Part shown: in pieces, positions 1-8,774 of the stretch
Position numbering within the stretch: the first letter of the stretch is position 1
Layout: each line of letters begins with the position of its first letter
Origin: Microtetraspora fusca
GTDB taxonomy: Bacteria; Actinomycetota; Actinomycetes; Streptosporangiales; Streptosporangiaceae
Direction: 5' to 3'
Length of the DNA: 64,000 bases
Assembly: GCF_001570365.1 (NCBI RefSeq)
Contig: NZ_BBYK01000038.1
Span: 106,201 to 170,200 of the forward strand
Notes under the pieces: generated by a model
Told to the model about the DNA's origin: nothing
Database searches by the model: none
Seen by the model: the letters and a program-made list of their open reading frames with translations, nothing else
Program-made: the position numbers and the translations under genes

Positions 1-3000
1 CGGCGGCGCTCGACGTAGCTCGTCGCCGAGTCGGGCGACGGGTCCACGAAGACGTGCCGGTGGTCGAAGGCCGCCACCAGCCGGATGTGCTCCGACAGGA
101 GCATGCCGTTGCCGAAGACGTCGCCCGACATGTCGCCGACGCCGACGACGGTGAAGTCGGTGGTCTGGACGTCCACGCCCAGGCCCCGGAAGTGGTACTT
201 GACCGACTCCCAGGCGCCCCGCGCGGTGATGCCCATGGCCTTGTGGTCGTAGCCCACGGAGCCGCCGGAGGCGAAAGCGTCGCCGAGCCAGAAGCCGTAC
301 TCCTTGGCCACCCCGTTGGCGATGTCGGAGAACGACGCGGTGCCCTTGTCGGCGGCGACCACGAGGTAGGTGTCGTCGCCGTCGTGCCGCACGACGTCCG
401 GCGGCGGGACGACCTCGCCGTTCACCAGGTTGTCGGTGATGTCCAGCAGGCCGGAGATGAACTGCCGGTAGCAGGCGATGCCCTCGGCCAGCACCTCGTC
501 CCTGCCGCCCGCGGGCGGGTGCTTCACGACGAACCCGCCCTTGGACCCGGTGGGCACGATGACGGTGTTCTTCACCATCTGGGCCTTGACCAGGCCGAGG
601 ATCTCGGTGCGGAAGTCCTCCATGCGGTCGGACCAGCGCAGGCCGCCGCGGGCGACCTTCCCGAACCTGAGGTGGACGCCCTCGACACGCGGCGAGTAGA
701 CGAAGATCTCGTACTTGGGGCGCGGCAGCGGCAGCACGCTGATCGCGTGCGGGTCGAACTTGAGCGAGATGTACGGCTTGCGCCCGCCGCCCTCGGCCCT
801 CTGGTAGAAGTTCGTCCGCAGGGTGGCCGCGATCATCTCCCGGTAGGCCCGCAGGATGCGGTCCTCGTCGAGCGAGGCGACCTCGTCGAGGGAGGCGAGG
901 ATCTCCTCATTGAGCGCGTCGCACAGCTCCGACCGGACCTCCTCCGAACGCCCGGGCGCGAGCCGCGCCTCGAAGAACCGCACGAGCAGCCGGGCCAGCC
1001 GGACGTTGCCGAGCAGCACCTTCTCGATGTAGTCCTGGCTGAACGTGGTGCCCGCCTGGCGCAGGTACTTGGCGTACGCGCGCAGGATCTCGGCCTGCTC
1101 CCAGGTGAGGCCGCCGGCCAGCACGAGCGCGTTGAAGCCGTCGTTCTCGACCTCGCCGCGCCACAGGGCCGCGAAGGCGTCGTGGAACAGCCGCTTGACG
1201 TCGTTCCTGTCGACCTCGCCCGAGGGGGTGTAGCGCAGGCCGAAGTCGTAGATCCAGGCGTCCTTGACCGCGTCGCCGTCCCGCCTGATCTCGTACGGCC
1301 GCTCGTCCACGACCTCGACGCCCATGCGCTGCAGCAGCGGCAGGGCGTGCGACAGCGAGATGTGCGCGCCGATCCGGTAGATCTTGAAACGCCGCTCGCC
1401 CTCGGCCGCGCCGTACGGCTCGTAGAGGTTCATCCCGATGTCGCCGGTCTCGTCCTCGCGAAGCTCCTCCAGCCGCTTCAGGTCGGTGACGGCGGTACGT
1501 GCCGGGAAGTCGGCCTTGTAGCCCTCAGGGAAGGCGTTGGTGTACCGGGAGACGAGGGCGGGGCTCTCCTCGGGGGAGCACAGCCCGGTGATGGCGTCGA
1601 CCAGGTCCTCGTCCCAGGAACGGGTGGCGGCGGCGAGCCGCGCCTCCAGCTCCTCGACGTCGACCGGCACCTCGGCCAGCGACTTGCCGCGCTCGCCGCG
1701 GATCACCACGTGCAGGCGGGCCAGCGGCTGCTCGCCGATCATGGTGCTGTAGTCGAGCGAGGAGCCGCCGAGCGTCTTGAGCAGGATCTCCTGCATCCGG
1801 AGCCGGATCTTGGTGGTGTACCGGTCGCGGGGGAGGTAGATCAGGCAGGAGATGTAGCGGCCGTAGTCGTCCCTGCGCAGGAACAGCTTGACCTGCTTGC
1901 GCTCGCGCAGCCGGAGCACGCCGAGCGCGATCGGCAGCAGCTCGTCCGCCGGGATCTGGAAGAGCTCGGCCCGGGGGTAGGTCTCCAGGATCTCCTTCAG
2001 ATCCTGACCGTCGTGGCTGTCGGCGGGCAGCTCGACCCGGTCGAGCACGTCGGCGAGCTTGCGCCCCAGCACGGGGATCCGCGTGATCGACTCGTTGTAC
2101 GCGTCGTGGGTGAACAGGCCGAGGAAGCGGCGCTCGCCGATCACCTCGCCCTGCGGCGAGAAGAGCTTGACGCCGATGTAGTCGAGGTAGGCCGGGCGGT
2201 GCACGGTGGCGCGGCTGTTGGCCTTGGTGACGATCATGAGCTGCTTCTCGCGGGCCTTGGCGCGCACCTTTGGCGGCAGCGCGGCGAAGCTCTCCGAGCC
2301 CGCTTTGTCGGCGCGCAGGATGCCGAGGCCGGTGCCGGGGATGGCGCGCAGCGCGTCGCCCTCCTCCGTCTGCTCCAGGCGGTACTCGCGGGAGCCGAGG
2401 AAGATGAAGTGGTCGTCGGCCAGCCAGCGGAGCAGCTCGACGCCGTCCGCGATCTCGGCGGCGGCGAGCGGCGGCGGGTCGGCGGCGACGTCCTCCGCCG
2501 TGTTGACGGCCAGCGCCCGCATCTTGGGGAAGTCCTCGCCGGCCTGGCGGACGTCCTGCAGGACCCGCTGCAGGTCGGACTCCAGCTCCTTGAGCGCGGC
2601 GGGGTCGGTCTGCCGGTCGATCTCGATGTGCATCCACGACTCGGGCAGGACCTGGCCGGCGGCCTCGTCCTGGCCGGAGCCGAGCATCGCGCCGGCCATG
2701 TCCCGGCGGACGCGCATCTGCGGGTGGACGAGGAGGTGGATGCCGATGTGGTGCCGGTCGAGCTCCATCATCACCGAGTCGACCAGGAACGACATGTCGT
2801 CGGTGACGATCTGGATCACGGAGTGGCCGGGGTCCCAGCCACACTCGTCCATGGTCGGTGTGTAGGCGCTGACCAGCGCCCTGCCCTGGGGCCGGTTCCG
2901 GGCGAGGTCCCGGTGGGCCATGGCCGGGCCGTACACGTCCACGGGGTCGCGGTCGGCCAGGTCCTCAAGGGGGACGAGGCGATAGTAGTCACGGAGGAAG

Positions 3001-3194
3001 GCGAGGATGTCCCCGCCCGAGGAGGCTTCCGGGGCGGGTGCGCACTTCTCGGCGGCGGCGCGGAGCAGTCTGTCCAGCGCCTCCTCCGGTTCGCGCCCCG
3101 TCCGAGTTCCGTCAGGTTCCGGCTCCGTCTGGGCCGATTCCGATCCGCGCGCCGTTCCCGGTTCGCGCCGGCTCCCCGCCGTCTCGAGCGGCAT
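1..3194 (-). CDS. gdhB: NAD-specific glutamate dehydrogenase, large type (3' end off window)
   Basis: Large bacterial NAD-glutamate dehydrogenase, which oxidatively deaminates glutamate to 2-oxoglutarate and feeds carbon from amino acids into the TCA cycle. I translated the minus strand by hand: 1064 codons are visible of the roughly 1600 usual for the family, so the C-terminal third lies left of the window. The catalytic core is recognisable near residue 880 (KNTVIVPTGSKGGF), followed by DDTYLVVAADKGTASFSD and, close to the edge, VVGVGDMSGDVFGNGMLLS, all hallmark stretches of this family. The N-terminal half is the long regulatory region. ATG at 3194 is preceded by AAAGGAG; an in-frame GTG four codons upstream overlaps that ribosome-binding site, so the ATG is preferred. 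The long antisense reading frame over it is a GC shadow. Confidence 0.93.
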   Translation of the reverse strand, partial: MPLETAGSRREPGTARGSESAQTEPEPDGTRTGREPEEALDRLLRAAAEKCAPAPEASSGGDILAFLRDYYRLVPLEDLADRDPVDVYGPAMAHRDLARNRPQGRALVSAYTPTMDECGWDPGHSVIQIVTDDMSFLVDSVMMELDRHHIGIHLLVHPQMRVRRDMAGAMLGSGQDEAAGQVLPESWMHIEIDRQTDPAALKELESDLQRVLQDVRQAGEDFPKMRALAVNTAEDVAADPPPLAAAEIADGVELLRWLADDHFIFLGSREYRLEQTEEGDALRAIPGTGLGILRADKAGSESFAALPPKVRAKAREKQLMIVTKANSRATVHRPAYLDYIGVKLFSPQGEVIGERRFLGLFTHDAYNESITRIPVLGRKLADVLDRVELPADSHDGQDLKEILETYPRAELFQIPADELLPIALGVLRLRERKQVKLFLRRDDYGRYISCLIYLPRDRYTTKIRLRMQEILLKTLGGSSLDYSTMIGEQPLARLHVVIRGERGKSLAEVPVDVEELEARLAAATRSWDEDLVDAITGLCSPEESPALVSRYTNAFPEGYKADFPARTAVTDLKRLEELREDETGDIGMNLYEPYGAAEGERRFKIYRIGAHISLSHALPLLQRMGVEVVDERPYEIRRDGDAVKDAWIYDFGLRYTPSGEVDRNDVKRLFHDAFAALWRGEVENDGFNALVLAGGLTWEQAEILRAYAKYLRQAGTTFSQDYIEKVLLGNVRLARLLVRFFEARLAPGRSEEVRSELCDALNEEILASLDEVASLDEDRILRAYREMIAATLRTNFYQRAEGGGRKPYISLKFDPHAISVLPLPRPKYEIFVYSPRVEGVHLRFGKVARGGLRWSDRMEDFRTEILGLVKAQMVKNTVIVPTGSKGGFVVKHPPAGGRDEVLAEGIACYRQFISGLLDITDNLVNGEVVPPPDVVRHDGDDTYLVVAADKGTASFSDIANGVAKEYGFWLGDAFASGGSVGYDHKAMGITARGAWESVKYHFRGLGVDVQTTDFTVVGVGDMSGDVFGNGMLLSEHIRLVAAFDHRHVFVDPSPDSATSYVERR

Positions 3195-3690
3195 CTCGCT
3201 ACTCACTCCTTTGTGAGGTACTGGATATTCGTTGCGGTCCTGGTGGTACTGCCCCATGACAAGGCGATCGGTCCGCGAAAGGGGGAATCATGTGTGGTCG
3301 GCACCCGCTGTCGGGATTCCGATGACCTCAGCGGAGGGTCCATGACCTCGTGATAAGAGGCGGACCGGTCACGCCGGAAGAGGACGGTACGACCAGCATC
3401 CCACAGCGCGGGGCGCAGCCCCCGCGACGCGACCGACGCGTCCCCGACATGTCATCTCTCCTCAGGTGCCCGTCTCGTCCCCCGATCCCCATTGACCGGG
3501 GGCTCCACGCCACCCACGTTCCCGATACCACCTCAGAACGCCACACACGTCAACTCAGCCGCCGCCGGTCGGATTCCATACGGTGCCGGGATTTCACGCG
3601 AGCCGATACGGCGCGGTGACCGGAATGTGACCAAACCATCATCGGTCTCGGGACGTCTCACGAGGGAGATCAAACCTCGGGGAGTGAACC
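3195..3690. other. Divergent intergenic region gdhB / flavin oxidoreductase
   Basis: About 500 bases without a convincing gene; the short frames here have no family resemblance. It must hold the promoters of both divergent genes. The clearest structure is a direct repeat of ATGACCTC (3322-3329 and 3342-3349), i.e. GAGGTCAT twice on the gdhB strand with a 20-base period. The oxidoreductase has GGGGAG about 6 bases before its ATG. Confidence 0.5.
3322..3349 (-). promoter_or_regulatory. Direct repeat upstream of gdhB (possible regulator site)
   Basis: Two identical 8-mers (GAGGTCAT when read on the gdhB strand) start 20 bases apart, about two helical turns, some 130-155 bases before the gdhB start codon. 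The spacing suits a dimeric activator or repressor such as a response regulator. No known consensus is assigned; this is a sequence observation only. Confidence 0.3.
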
Positions 3691-5166
3691 ATGATCGATC
3701 GGCGTGCCTTCCTCCGCGTGTCGGCGCTGGCGGGAACGGCGCTCGCGTCGGGCGCGGCCCTCGCCTCCGGCACGCCCGCGTGGGCCGGTCCGCGCCCGGC
3801 GGACTGGTCGGCGCTCGGCCGCGGGCTCGGCGGGCGGCTCATCCGCCCCGGCGACGCCTCCTACGACTCCGCGCGCAAGGTGTTCAACACCGCGTTCGAC
3901 GGGACGCGTCCGGCCGCCGTGGCGTACTGCCGGACGGCGGCGGACGTGACCGAGTGCCTGGCCTTCGCCCGCAAGTACGGCGTGGCGGTGACCTCGAGGT
4001 CGGGCGGCCACAGCTACGCGGGCTGGTCCACCGGCCCCGGGCTGGTCGTCGACGTGTCGCCGATGAACGCGGTCAGCTACTCGGGCGGCCGGGCGACGGT
4101 CGGCGCGGGCGCCCGACTGGTGGATGTCTACTCCCGGCTCGGCGCGCACGGCGTGAGCATCCCCGCCGGGTCCTGCCCGACGGTCGGCGTCGCCGGGCTG
4201 ACGCTGGGCGGCGGCATCGGCGTGGTCTCCCGCAAGTACGGCCTGACCTGTGACGTGCTGGAGTCGGCGCGGATCGTGACCGCCGACGGGCGGGTCGTCA
4301 CCTGCTCCGCCACCGAGCACCCCGACCTCTACTGGGCGTCGCGGGGAGGCGGCGGGGGCAACTTCGGCGTGGCGACGTCCTTCACGTTCCGGACCCACGC
4401 CACCCGCGACGTCACCGTGTTCTTCCTGCACTGGCCGTGGAAGAAGGCGGCCGCGGCCGTCCGGGCCTGGCAGGCGTGGGCGCCGTACGCGCCGGACGCG
4501 ATGTGGTCCAACCTGCACCTCAACCACGACCCCTCGCTCGACGTGCAGATCGGCGGGCTCTACGTGGGCGACCGGGCGGGCTGCGAGCGCCTGCTCGCCG
4601 ATCTCGTCCGGCGGGTGGGGTCGGACCCGTCCAGCCGGTGGATCTCCCCCTCGTCGTACGGCCACGCCATGATGATCATGGCGGGCTGCTCGACGATGAC
4701 GGTGTCGCAGTGTCACCGCCCCGGCTCTCTGCCGGGCCAGACCTCGGACGGCCGGCTGGTGCGCGACGCGTTCTCCGCCAAGTCACACATGGCGTACGCG
4801 CCCCTGCCGGCGGCGGGGATCACCGCGCTGCTCGGGCAGGTGGCCGCCTCCGGGCGGCACTCCGTGCTGCTCGACGCCCTCGGCGGCGCGGTCGGCCGGA
4901 TCGCGCCCGACGGGACCGCGTTCCCGCACCGCCGGGCCCTGTTCAGCGTGCAGTACTACGCCCATCAGGCCGGGGGCGCCGCCTGGACCAGGGCGACGCA
5001 CGCGGCGATGCGCCCCCACTTCGGCGACCACGCGTACGTGAACTACATCGACCCCGAGCTGACGGGCTGGCGGCGGCAGTACTACGGGGCCAACGCCGAG
5101 CGGCTGGCCCGGGTCAAGGCCGCCTACGACCCGGACCGCCTGTTCCGCCTCCCCCAGGGTGTCTGA
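3691..5166 (+). CDS. Secreted FAD-linked oxidoreductase, berberine-bridge (BBE) type
   Basis: Flavin oxidase of the vanillyl-alcohol/berberine-bridge superfamily, 491 residues. Residues 1-33 form a Tat signal (RR at 4-5, then FLR, a hydrophobic stretch and an AWA-type cleavage site), so the folded flavoprotein is expected outside the cell. The FAD-binding domain carries RSGGHSY with His107 and GSCPTVG with Cys162, the two residues that hold FAD by a double covalent link in this family. The BBE C-terminal motif is present (YVNYIDPEL and YYGANAERLARVKAAYDPDRLF at the end). Members oxidise sugars, alcohols or secondary metabolites; the substrate cannot be told from sequence. It stands alone, convergent with the ABC permease gene 9 bases downstream. 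Confidence 0.88.
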   Translation: MIDRRAFLRVSALAGTALASGAALASGTPAWAGPRPADWSALGRGLGGRLIRPGDASYDSARKVFNTAFDGTRPAAVAYCRTAADVTECLAFARKYGVAVTSRSGGHSYAGWSTGPGLVVDVSPMNAVSYSGGRATVGAGARLVDVYSRLGAHGVSIPAGSCPTVGVAGLTLGGGIGVVSRKYGLTCDVLESARIVTADGRVVTCSATEHPDLYWASRGGGGGNFGVATSFTFRTHATRDVTVFFLHWPWKKAAAAVRAWQAWAPYAPDAMWSNLHLNHDPSLDVQIGGLYVGDRAGCERLLADLVRRVGSDPSSRWISPSSYGHAMMIMAGCSTMTVSQCHRPGSLPGQTSDGRLVRDAFSAKSHMAYAPLPAAGITALLGQVAASGRHSVLLDALGGAVGRIAPDGTAFPHRRALFSVQYYAHQAGGAAWTRATHAAMRPHFGDHAYVNYIDPELTGWRRQYYGANAERLARVKAAYDPDRLFRLPQGV

Positions 5167-5175
5167 GAGGTCCGG

Positions 5176-5979
5176 TCACGCGTCACGGCGGCGGAACAGC
5201 ACCGCCGCCACGGCGAGGGGCGCCACGACGTACGCCGCGAGCGCGACCGCCGCCCAGGCGGGCGGCAGGACGGGGATCCGGGCCCACGGCCCGACCACCA
5301 CCTCCTCGGACCGCCACCCCAGCGAGCCCGCGATCTGGTCCGGCAGGTTGGGCAGCATGACCGCCGACAAACGCGTCCCCCAGGGCGCGGGCAGGTAGGT
5401 GATCCCGGCCGGGATCACGAACAGCAGCGCGACGACCGACACGATGGCCCCGGCCGTGGACCGCGTCGCCACCCCGAAGGCCAGCCCGACCATCGCGCAC
5501 ACCGCCACGGAGAGCCCCAGCAGGAGGAGCTGCGGCGCCTGCTGGGCGACCGACGCGCCGTGGTCGGGGATGGGCCGGTCGCCGACGAGCGCCCGGGTGA
5601 CGAGGAAGGTCGCGAACACGGCCGCCTGACCGGCCGCCAGCGCGACGGCGGCCACCGCCGCCGCCTTGGCCGCCAGCAGCGTGCCCCGCGCGGGCACGGC
5701 GACGAGGCTGGACCTGATGGTGCCGTGCGCGTACTCCGAGGTGATCGTCAGCACGCCCAGCACGCCCAGGGCGAGCTGGACCATCGGCAGCATGTACTCC
5801 TCCATCGGGATCACGCGGAACTTCTCCCGCCGATCCAGGGGCAGCCCGTCGAACGCCGCCATCCCCTGCCAGACGAACAGGGCGCCGATGACCACCGCGA
5901 GGGCGACCACCGCGAGGACGACGTACGTCGAGCGGACCGAGCGGATCTTCAGCCATTCCGACGACAGGGAGGCGATCAT
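5176..5979 (-). CDS. ABC transporter permease (ABC-2 type)
   Basis: Integral membrane protein of 267 residues beginning MIASLSSEWLKIRSVRST, typical of ABC-2 permeases that pair with a separate ATPase. About six hydrophobic segments are visible (first near residues 18-38, then around VQLALGVLGVLTITSEYAHG, AAVAAVALAAGQAAVFATFL, LLLGLSVAVCAMVGLAFGV, AIVSVVALLFVIPAGITYL and a C-terminal pair ending RRRDA). The MEEYMLPM and SEYAHGTIRSSL stretches match drug or peptide exporters of actinobacteria. The start ATG overlaps the stop of the ATPase gene (ATGA), so translation is coupled. The transported compound is unknown. Confidence 0.85.
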   Translation of the reverse strand: MIASLSSEWLKIRSVRSTYVVLAVVALAVVIGALFVWQGMAAFDGLPLDRREKFRVIPMEEYMLPMVQLALGVLGVLTITSEYAHGTIRSSLVAVPARGTLLAAKAAAVAAVALAAGQAAVFATFLVTRALVGDRPIPDHGASVAQQAPQLLLLGLSVAVCAMVGLAFGVATRSTAGAIVSVVALLFVIPAGITYLPAPWGTRLSAVMLPNLPDQIAGSLGWRSEEVVVGPWARIPVLPPAWAAVALAAYVVAPLAVAAVLFRRRDA

Positions 5980-6704
5980 CGGGCCGCTCCGTGCTCCACG
6001 CTGCCCGCGGTCAGCCGCAGGTAGGCGTCCTCCAGCGACTCGCCGTCGGGCACGAGGTCGCGCATGTGGCAGTCCGCGATCAGCCGCCCCCGGCCGATGA
6101 TCACGAGGTGGTCGGCGGTGAGCGCCATCTCGCTCATCAGGTGGCTGGACAGCAGCACGGTGCGCCCCTCGGCGGCGAGCGAGCGCATCAGCTCGCGGAT
6201 CCAGCGCACGCCCTCCGGGTCCAGGCCGTTGACCGGCTCGTCCAGCATCAGCACGGCGGGGTCGCCGAGCAGCGCGGCGGCGATCCCGAGGCGCTGCTTC
6301 ATGCCGAGGGAGAACGTCCCGGCCCGCTTTCTGGCCACGCCCGCCAGCCCGACCGACTCCAGCAGCGCGGCCACCCGTCGCGGTCCGATCCCGTTCGTCC
6401 GGGCCAGCGTGAGCAGGTGGTCGTACGCGCTGCGCCCGGGATGCACCGCGCTCGCGTCGAGAAGCGCGCCCACCTGCTGGAGCGGGCGGCGCATCGCCGC
6501 GTAGCGCCGGCCGCCGATCAGCCCCTCCCCCGAGGTCGGCGCGTCGAGGCCGAGGACGATCCGCATGGTCGTCGACTTCCCGGCCCCGTTCGGGCCGAGG
6601 AATCCGGTGACCTGCCCCGGCCTCACCTGGAAGGACAGCCCGTCCACGGCGACGGTGCTCCCATAGCGCTTGACGAGGTCTCTCACTTCGATCATGTCCG
6701 TCAC
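5976..6704 (-). CDS. ABC transporter ATP-binding protein
   Basis: ATPase subunit of 242 residues for the permease encoded just downstream. Walker A GPNGAGKST lies at residues 37-45, the signature FSLGMKQ at 131-137, and Walker B VLMLDEP at 151-157; the switch histidine follows in LLSSHLMSEM. This is the DrrA/BcrA-like export class. An alternative start is the second ATG (MIEVRDL), three codons in. It diverges from a two-component system, the usual arrangement for inducible antimicrobial-peptide or envelope-stress exporters, so control by that pair is a reasonable inference. Confidence 0.9.
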   Translation of the reverse strand: MTDMIEVRDLVKRYGSTVAVDGLSFQVRPGQVTGFLGPNGAGKSTTMRIVLGLDAPTSGEGLIGGRRYAAMRRPLQQVGALLDASAVHPGRSAYDHLLTLARTNGIGPRRVAALLESVGLAGVARKRAGTFSLGMKQRLGIAAALLGDPAVLMLDEPVNGLDPEGVRWIRELMRSLAAEGRTVLLSSHLMSEMALTADHLVIIGRGRLIADCHMRDLVPDGESLEDAYLRLTAGSVEHGAAR

Positions 6705-6864
6705 GATCCCGCGCGGTGTCCGTCCGGCACATCGCGCCGGGGCGGGATTTCCCGGGTCGGCCGCCGCTCCGACACCGTCGTACGGACCCGGCCGGGTGTC
6801 AGACCAGGGGATGACGGCCTCCGGGCGGAGGCGCGGCCGGAGCCCGGCGGGTACGGTCGGCCGG

Positions 6865-8064
6865 GTGAACGCTTCCCCGACGGAGAGCCCCGGGGGCGCC
6901 TCCGGGGACCGGTGGGCGCTCGTCGCCTTCGACTGCGCGGTCGCCCTCTGTTACACCTCCCTCGTGGTGGCGGTCACGCTCCAGTCGGACCGGGCGACTG
7001 GGGCGCCCACGTGGGCGCAGGCGCTGGTGCTCGCCGGCGTCGGCCTGCCGGTGGCGGTCCGGCGGCTGTGGCCGGTCGCGGTCCTTTCCACCGTCGTCAC
7101 CATGTCACTGGCCGCGCTGCTGCTCGGCGTCCTGCGTGACCCGTTCCTCGCGGCCTGCTACGCGCTCTACGCCGTCGTGCTCGCCCGGCCGCCGCGCGGC
7201 AGGACCGCGACCTCGGTCGCCGGCGTGCTCACCGCGGCGGGCTTCACCGCGCTCCTCGCGTTCGGCCTGTCCCTCCCCGAGACGCCGTCGTGGTGGATGA
7301 ACCGCCTCGGGTCCGTCCCGGTGAGCCTCGTGGCCATGGCCGGCACGCTGACGGTCGCCCGTGCCGTACGGGGACGCCGGTACTACGCCGCGCGCTGGGC
7401 CGAGCAGGTCGCCCAGCGAGCGGTGACCGAGGAGCGGCTGCGCATCGCGCGCGAGTTGCACGACGTCGTCGCGCACGGCATGAGCCTGATCGCGGTCAAG
7501 GCCGGCGTGGCCAACCACGTCGCCGAGGCACGCCCGGAGGAGGCCCGCGAGGCGCTGCGCGTCATCGAGACGGCGAGCCGCGACGCGCTCGCCGAGATGC
7601 GGCGCATGCTCGGCGTCCTGCGATCGGAACAGGAGCCGGACCCCGGCCGGGACGCGGAGGGCGCGTTCGGCCCGGCTCCCGGTCTCGCGGGGCTGCCCGC
7701 GCTGGCCGAGCGCGCGGGCATGGCGGGCGTCCGGGTGGAACTGGAGGTACGCGGCGCGGAGAGGCTGCCGGACGGCGTCGAGCTGTCGGTCTTCCGCATC
7801 GTCCAGGAGGCCCTCACCAACGTGGTGAAACACGCGGCCCCGGCCCGCTGCCGCGTACGGGTCGAGGCCGGCGCGCGCGAGGTGCGGGTCGAGGTGACCG
7901 ACGACGGCCCCGGGAGGCGCACCCTCCCACCAGCTCCCGGGCACGGGCTCGTGGGGATGCGCGAGCGCGTCATGATGTACGGCGGAACGTTCGCCGCCGG
8001 ACCGCGACCCGAGGGAGGCTTCGAGGTGTCCGCTCGCCTGCCGCTGACCGGGACGCCGCGGTGA
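6865..8064 (+). CDS. Sensor histidine kinase (HPK7 / NarX-like)
   Basis: Membrane sensor kinase, about 399 residues from the GTG at 6865; the frame is open to 6670, but that upstream part is proline/arginine-rich and lacks a ribosome-binding site. Four to five hydrophobic segments fill the first 170 residues with almost no extracytoplasmic loop, so the signal is probably sensed in the membrane. The dimerisation/phosphoacceptor motif RIARELHDVVAHGMSLIAV puts the phosphorylated His near residue 199. The ATPase domain shows VTDDGPG and GHGLVGMRERV. It overlaps the response-regulator gene by GTGA and diverges from the ABC exporter. Confidence 0.88.
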   Translation: MNASPTESPGGASGDRWALVAFDCAVALCYTSLVVAVTLQSDRATGAPTWAQALVLAGVGLPVAVRRLWPVAVLSTVVTMSLAALLLGVLRDPFLAACYALYAVVLARPPRGRTATSVAGVLTAAGFTALLAFGLSLPETPSWWMNRLGSVPVSLVAMAGTLTVARAVRGRRYYAARWAEQVAQRAVTEERLRIARELHDVVAHGMSLIAVKAGVANHVAEARPEEAREALRVIETASRDALAEMRRMLGVLRSEQEPDPGRDAEGAFGPAPGLAGLPALAERAGMAGVRVELEVRGAERLPDGVELSVFRIVQEALTNVVKHAAPARCRVRVEAGAREVRVEVTDDGPGRRTLPPAPGHGLVGMRERVMMYGGTFAAGPRPEGGFEVSARLPLTGTPR

Positions 8065-8738
8065 CCGCGGTCTCGGAGGGCCCGGTGCGCGTGCTCATCG
8101 CCGACGACCAGGCCCTGCTGCGCGGCAGCTTCCGCCTGCTGGTGGAGACCGCCCCCGGCCTGACCGTGGTCGGCGAGGCGGGCGACGGCGCGGAGGCGGT
8201 GGAGCTGGCCCGGCGCGAGCGTCCCGACATCGTCCTCATGGACATCCGGATGCCGGAGATGGACGGCATCGAGGCTACCCGCCGGATATGCGGCGCGGCG
8301 GAGACCGCCGGGACGCGGGTGATCATCCTCACCACGTTCGACCTCGACGCCTACGTCTACGGCGCGCTCCGCGCGGGCGCGAGCGGCTTCCTGCTGAAGG
8401 ACACGCCGCCGTCGGGCCTGCTGGCCGCCATCGACGTGGTCGCCTCCGGCGACGCGCTCCTCGCGCCGAGCGTGACCCGCCGCCTCATCGCCGAGTTCGC
8501 CCGTCGGCCGGAGCCCGCGCGCCGCCCCGCCTCCACGCTGGACGGGGTGACCGACCGCGAGCGCGAGGTGCTCACGCTGATCGCCCGCGGGCTGTCCAAC
8601 ACCGAGATCGCCGACCACCTGAGCGTCAGCATGGCCACGGTGAAGACGCACGTCGGCCGGCTGCTCGCCAAGCTGAACGCCCGCGACCGGGCCCAGCTCG
8701 TCATCGCCGCGTACGAGGCGGGCCTCAGGTCGCCGTGA
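8061..8738 (+). CDS. NarL/FixJ-family response regulator
   Basis: DNA-binding partner of the preceding kinase, 225 residues from the coupled GTG. Receiver domain 1-125 with acidic pocket ADD at 14-16 and phosphoacceptor Asp61 in LMDIRMPEMDG; LuxR-type helix-turn-helix in the last 65 residues (LTDREREVLTLIARGLSN..VKTHV-type; here TDREREVLTLIARGLSNTE). Its stop lies just before a 12-bp hairpin terminator. Targets are unknown; the divergent ABC exporter is the obvious candidate. Confidence 0.9.
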   Translation: MTAVSEGPVRVLIADDQALLRGSFRLLVETAPGLTVVGEAGDGAEAVELARRERPDIVLMDIRMPEMDGIEATRRICGAAETAGTRVIILTTFDLDAYVYGALRAGASGFLLKDTPPSGLLAAIDVVASGDALLAPSVTRRLIAEFARRPEPARRPASTLDGVTDREREVLTLIARGLSNTEIADHLSVSMATVKTHVGRLLAKLNARDRAQLVIAAYEAGLRSP

Positions 8739-8739
8739 A

Positions 8740-8768
8740 CCCCCGAGCGGCCGGACGCCGCTCGGGGG
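8740..8768. terminator. Bidirectional hairpin terminator
   Basis: Perfect 12-bp inverted repeat (CCCCCGAGCGGC at 8740-8751, loop of 5, matching arm 8757-8768) sitting exactly between the convergent ends of the response-regulator gene (8738) and the acetoacetyl-CoA synthetase gene (8775). There is no T tract, as is common for actinobacterial terminators. Confidence 0.7.
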
Positions 8769-8774
8769 GACGGC

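Noticed and set aside
54..3353. 1099-codon plus-strand open frame over gdhB, and similar long frames at 18271-20034, 27459-30386, 36486-39407, 48114-50441 and 59112-62159
   Set aside because: They are antisense shadows of well-supported genes, a result of high GC at third codon positions, and show no family motifs.
3350..3619. Short plus-strand frames in the gdhB upstream gap
   Set aside because: Arg/Ser/Thr-rich without homology, ribosome-binding site or consistent codon bias.
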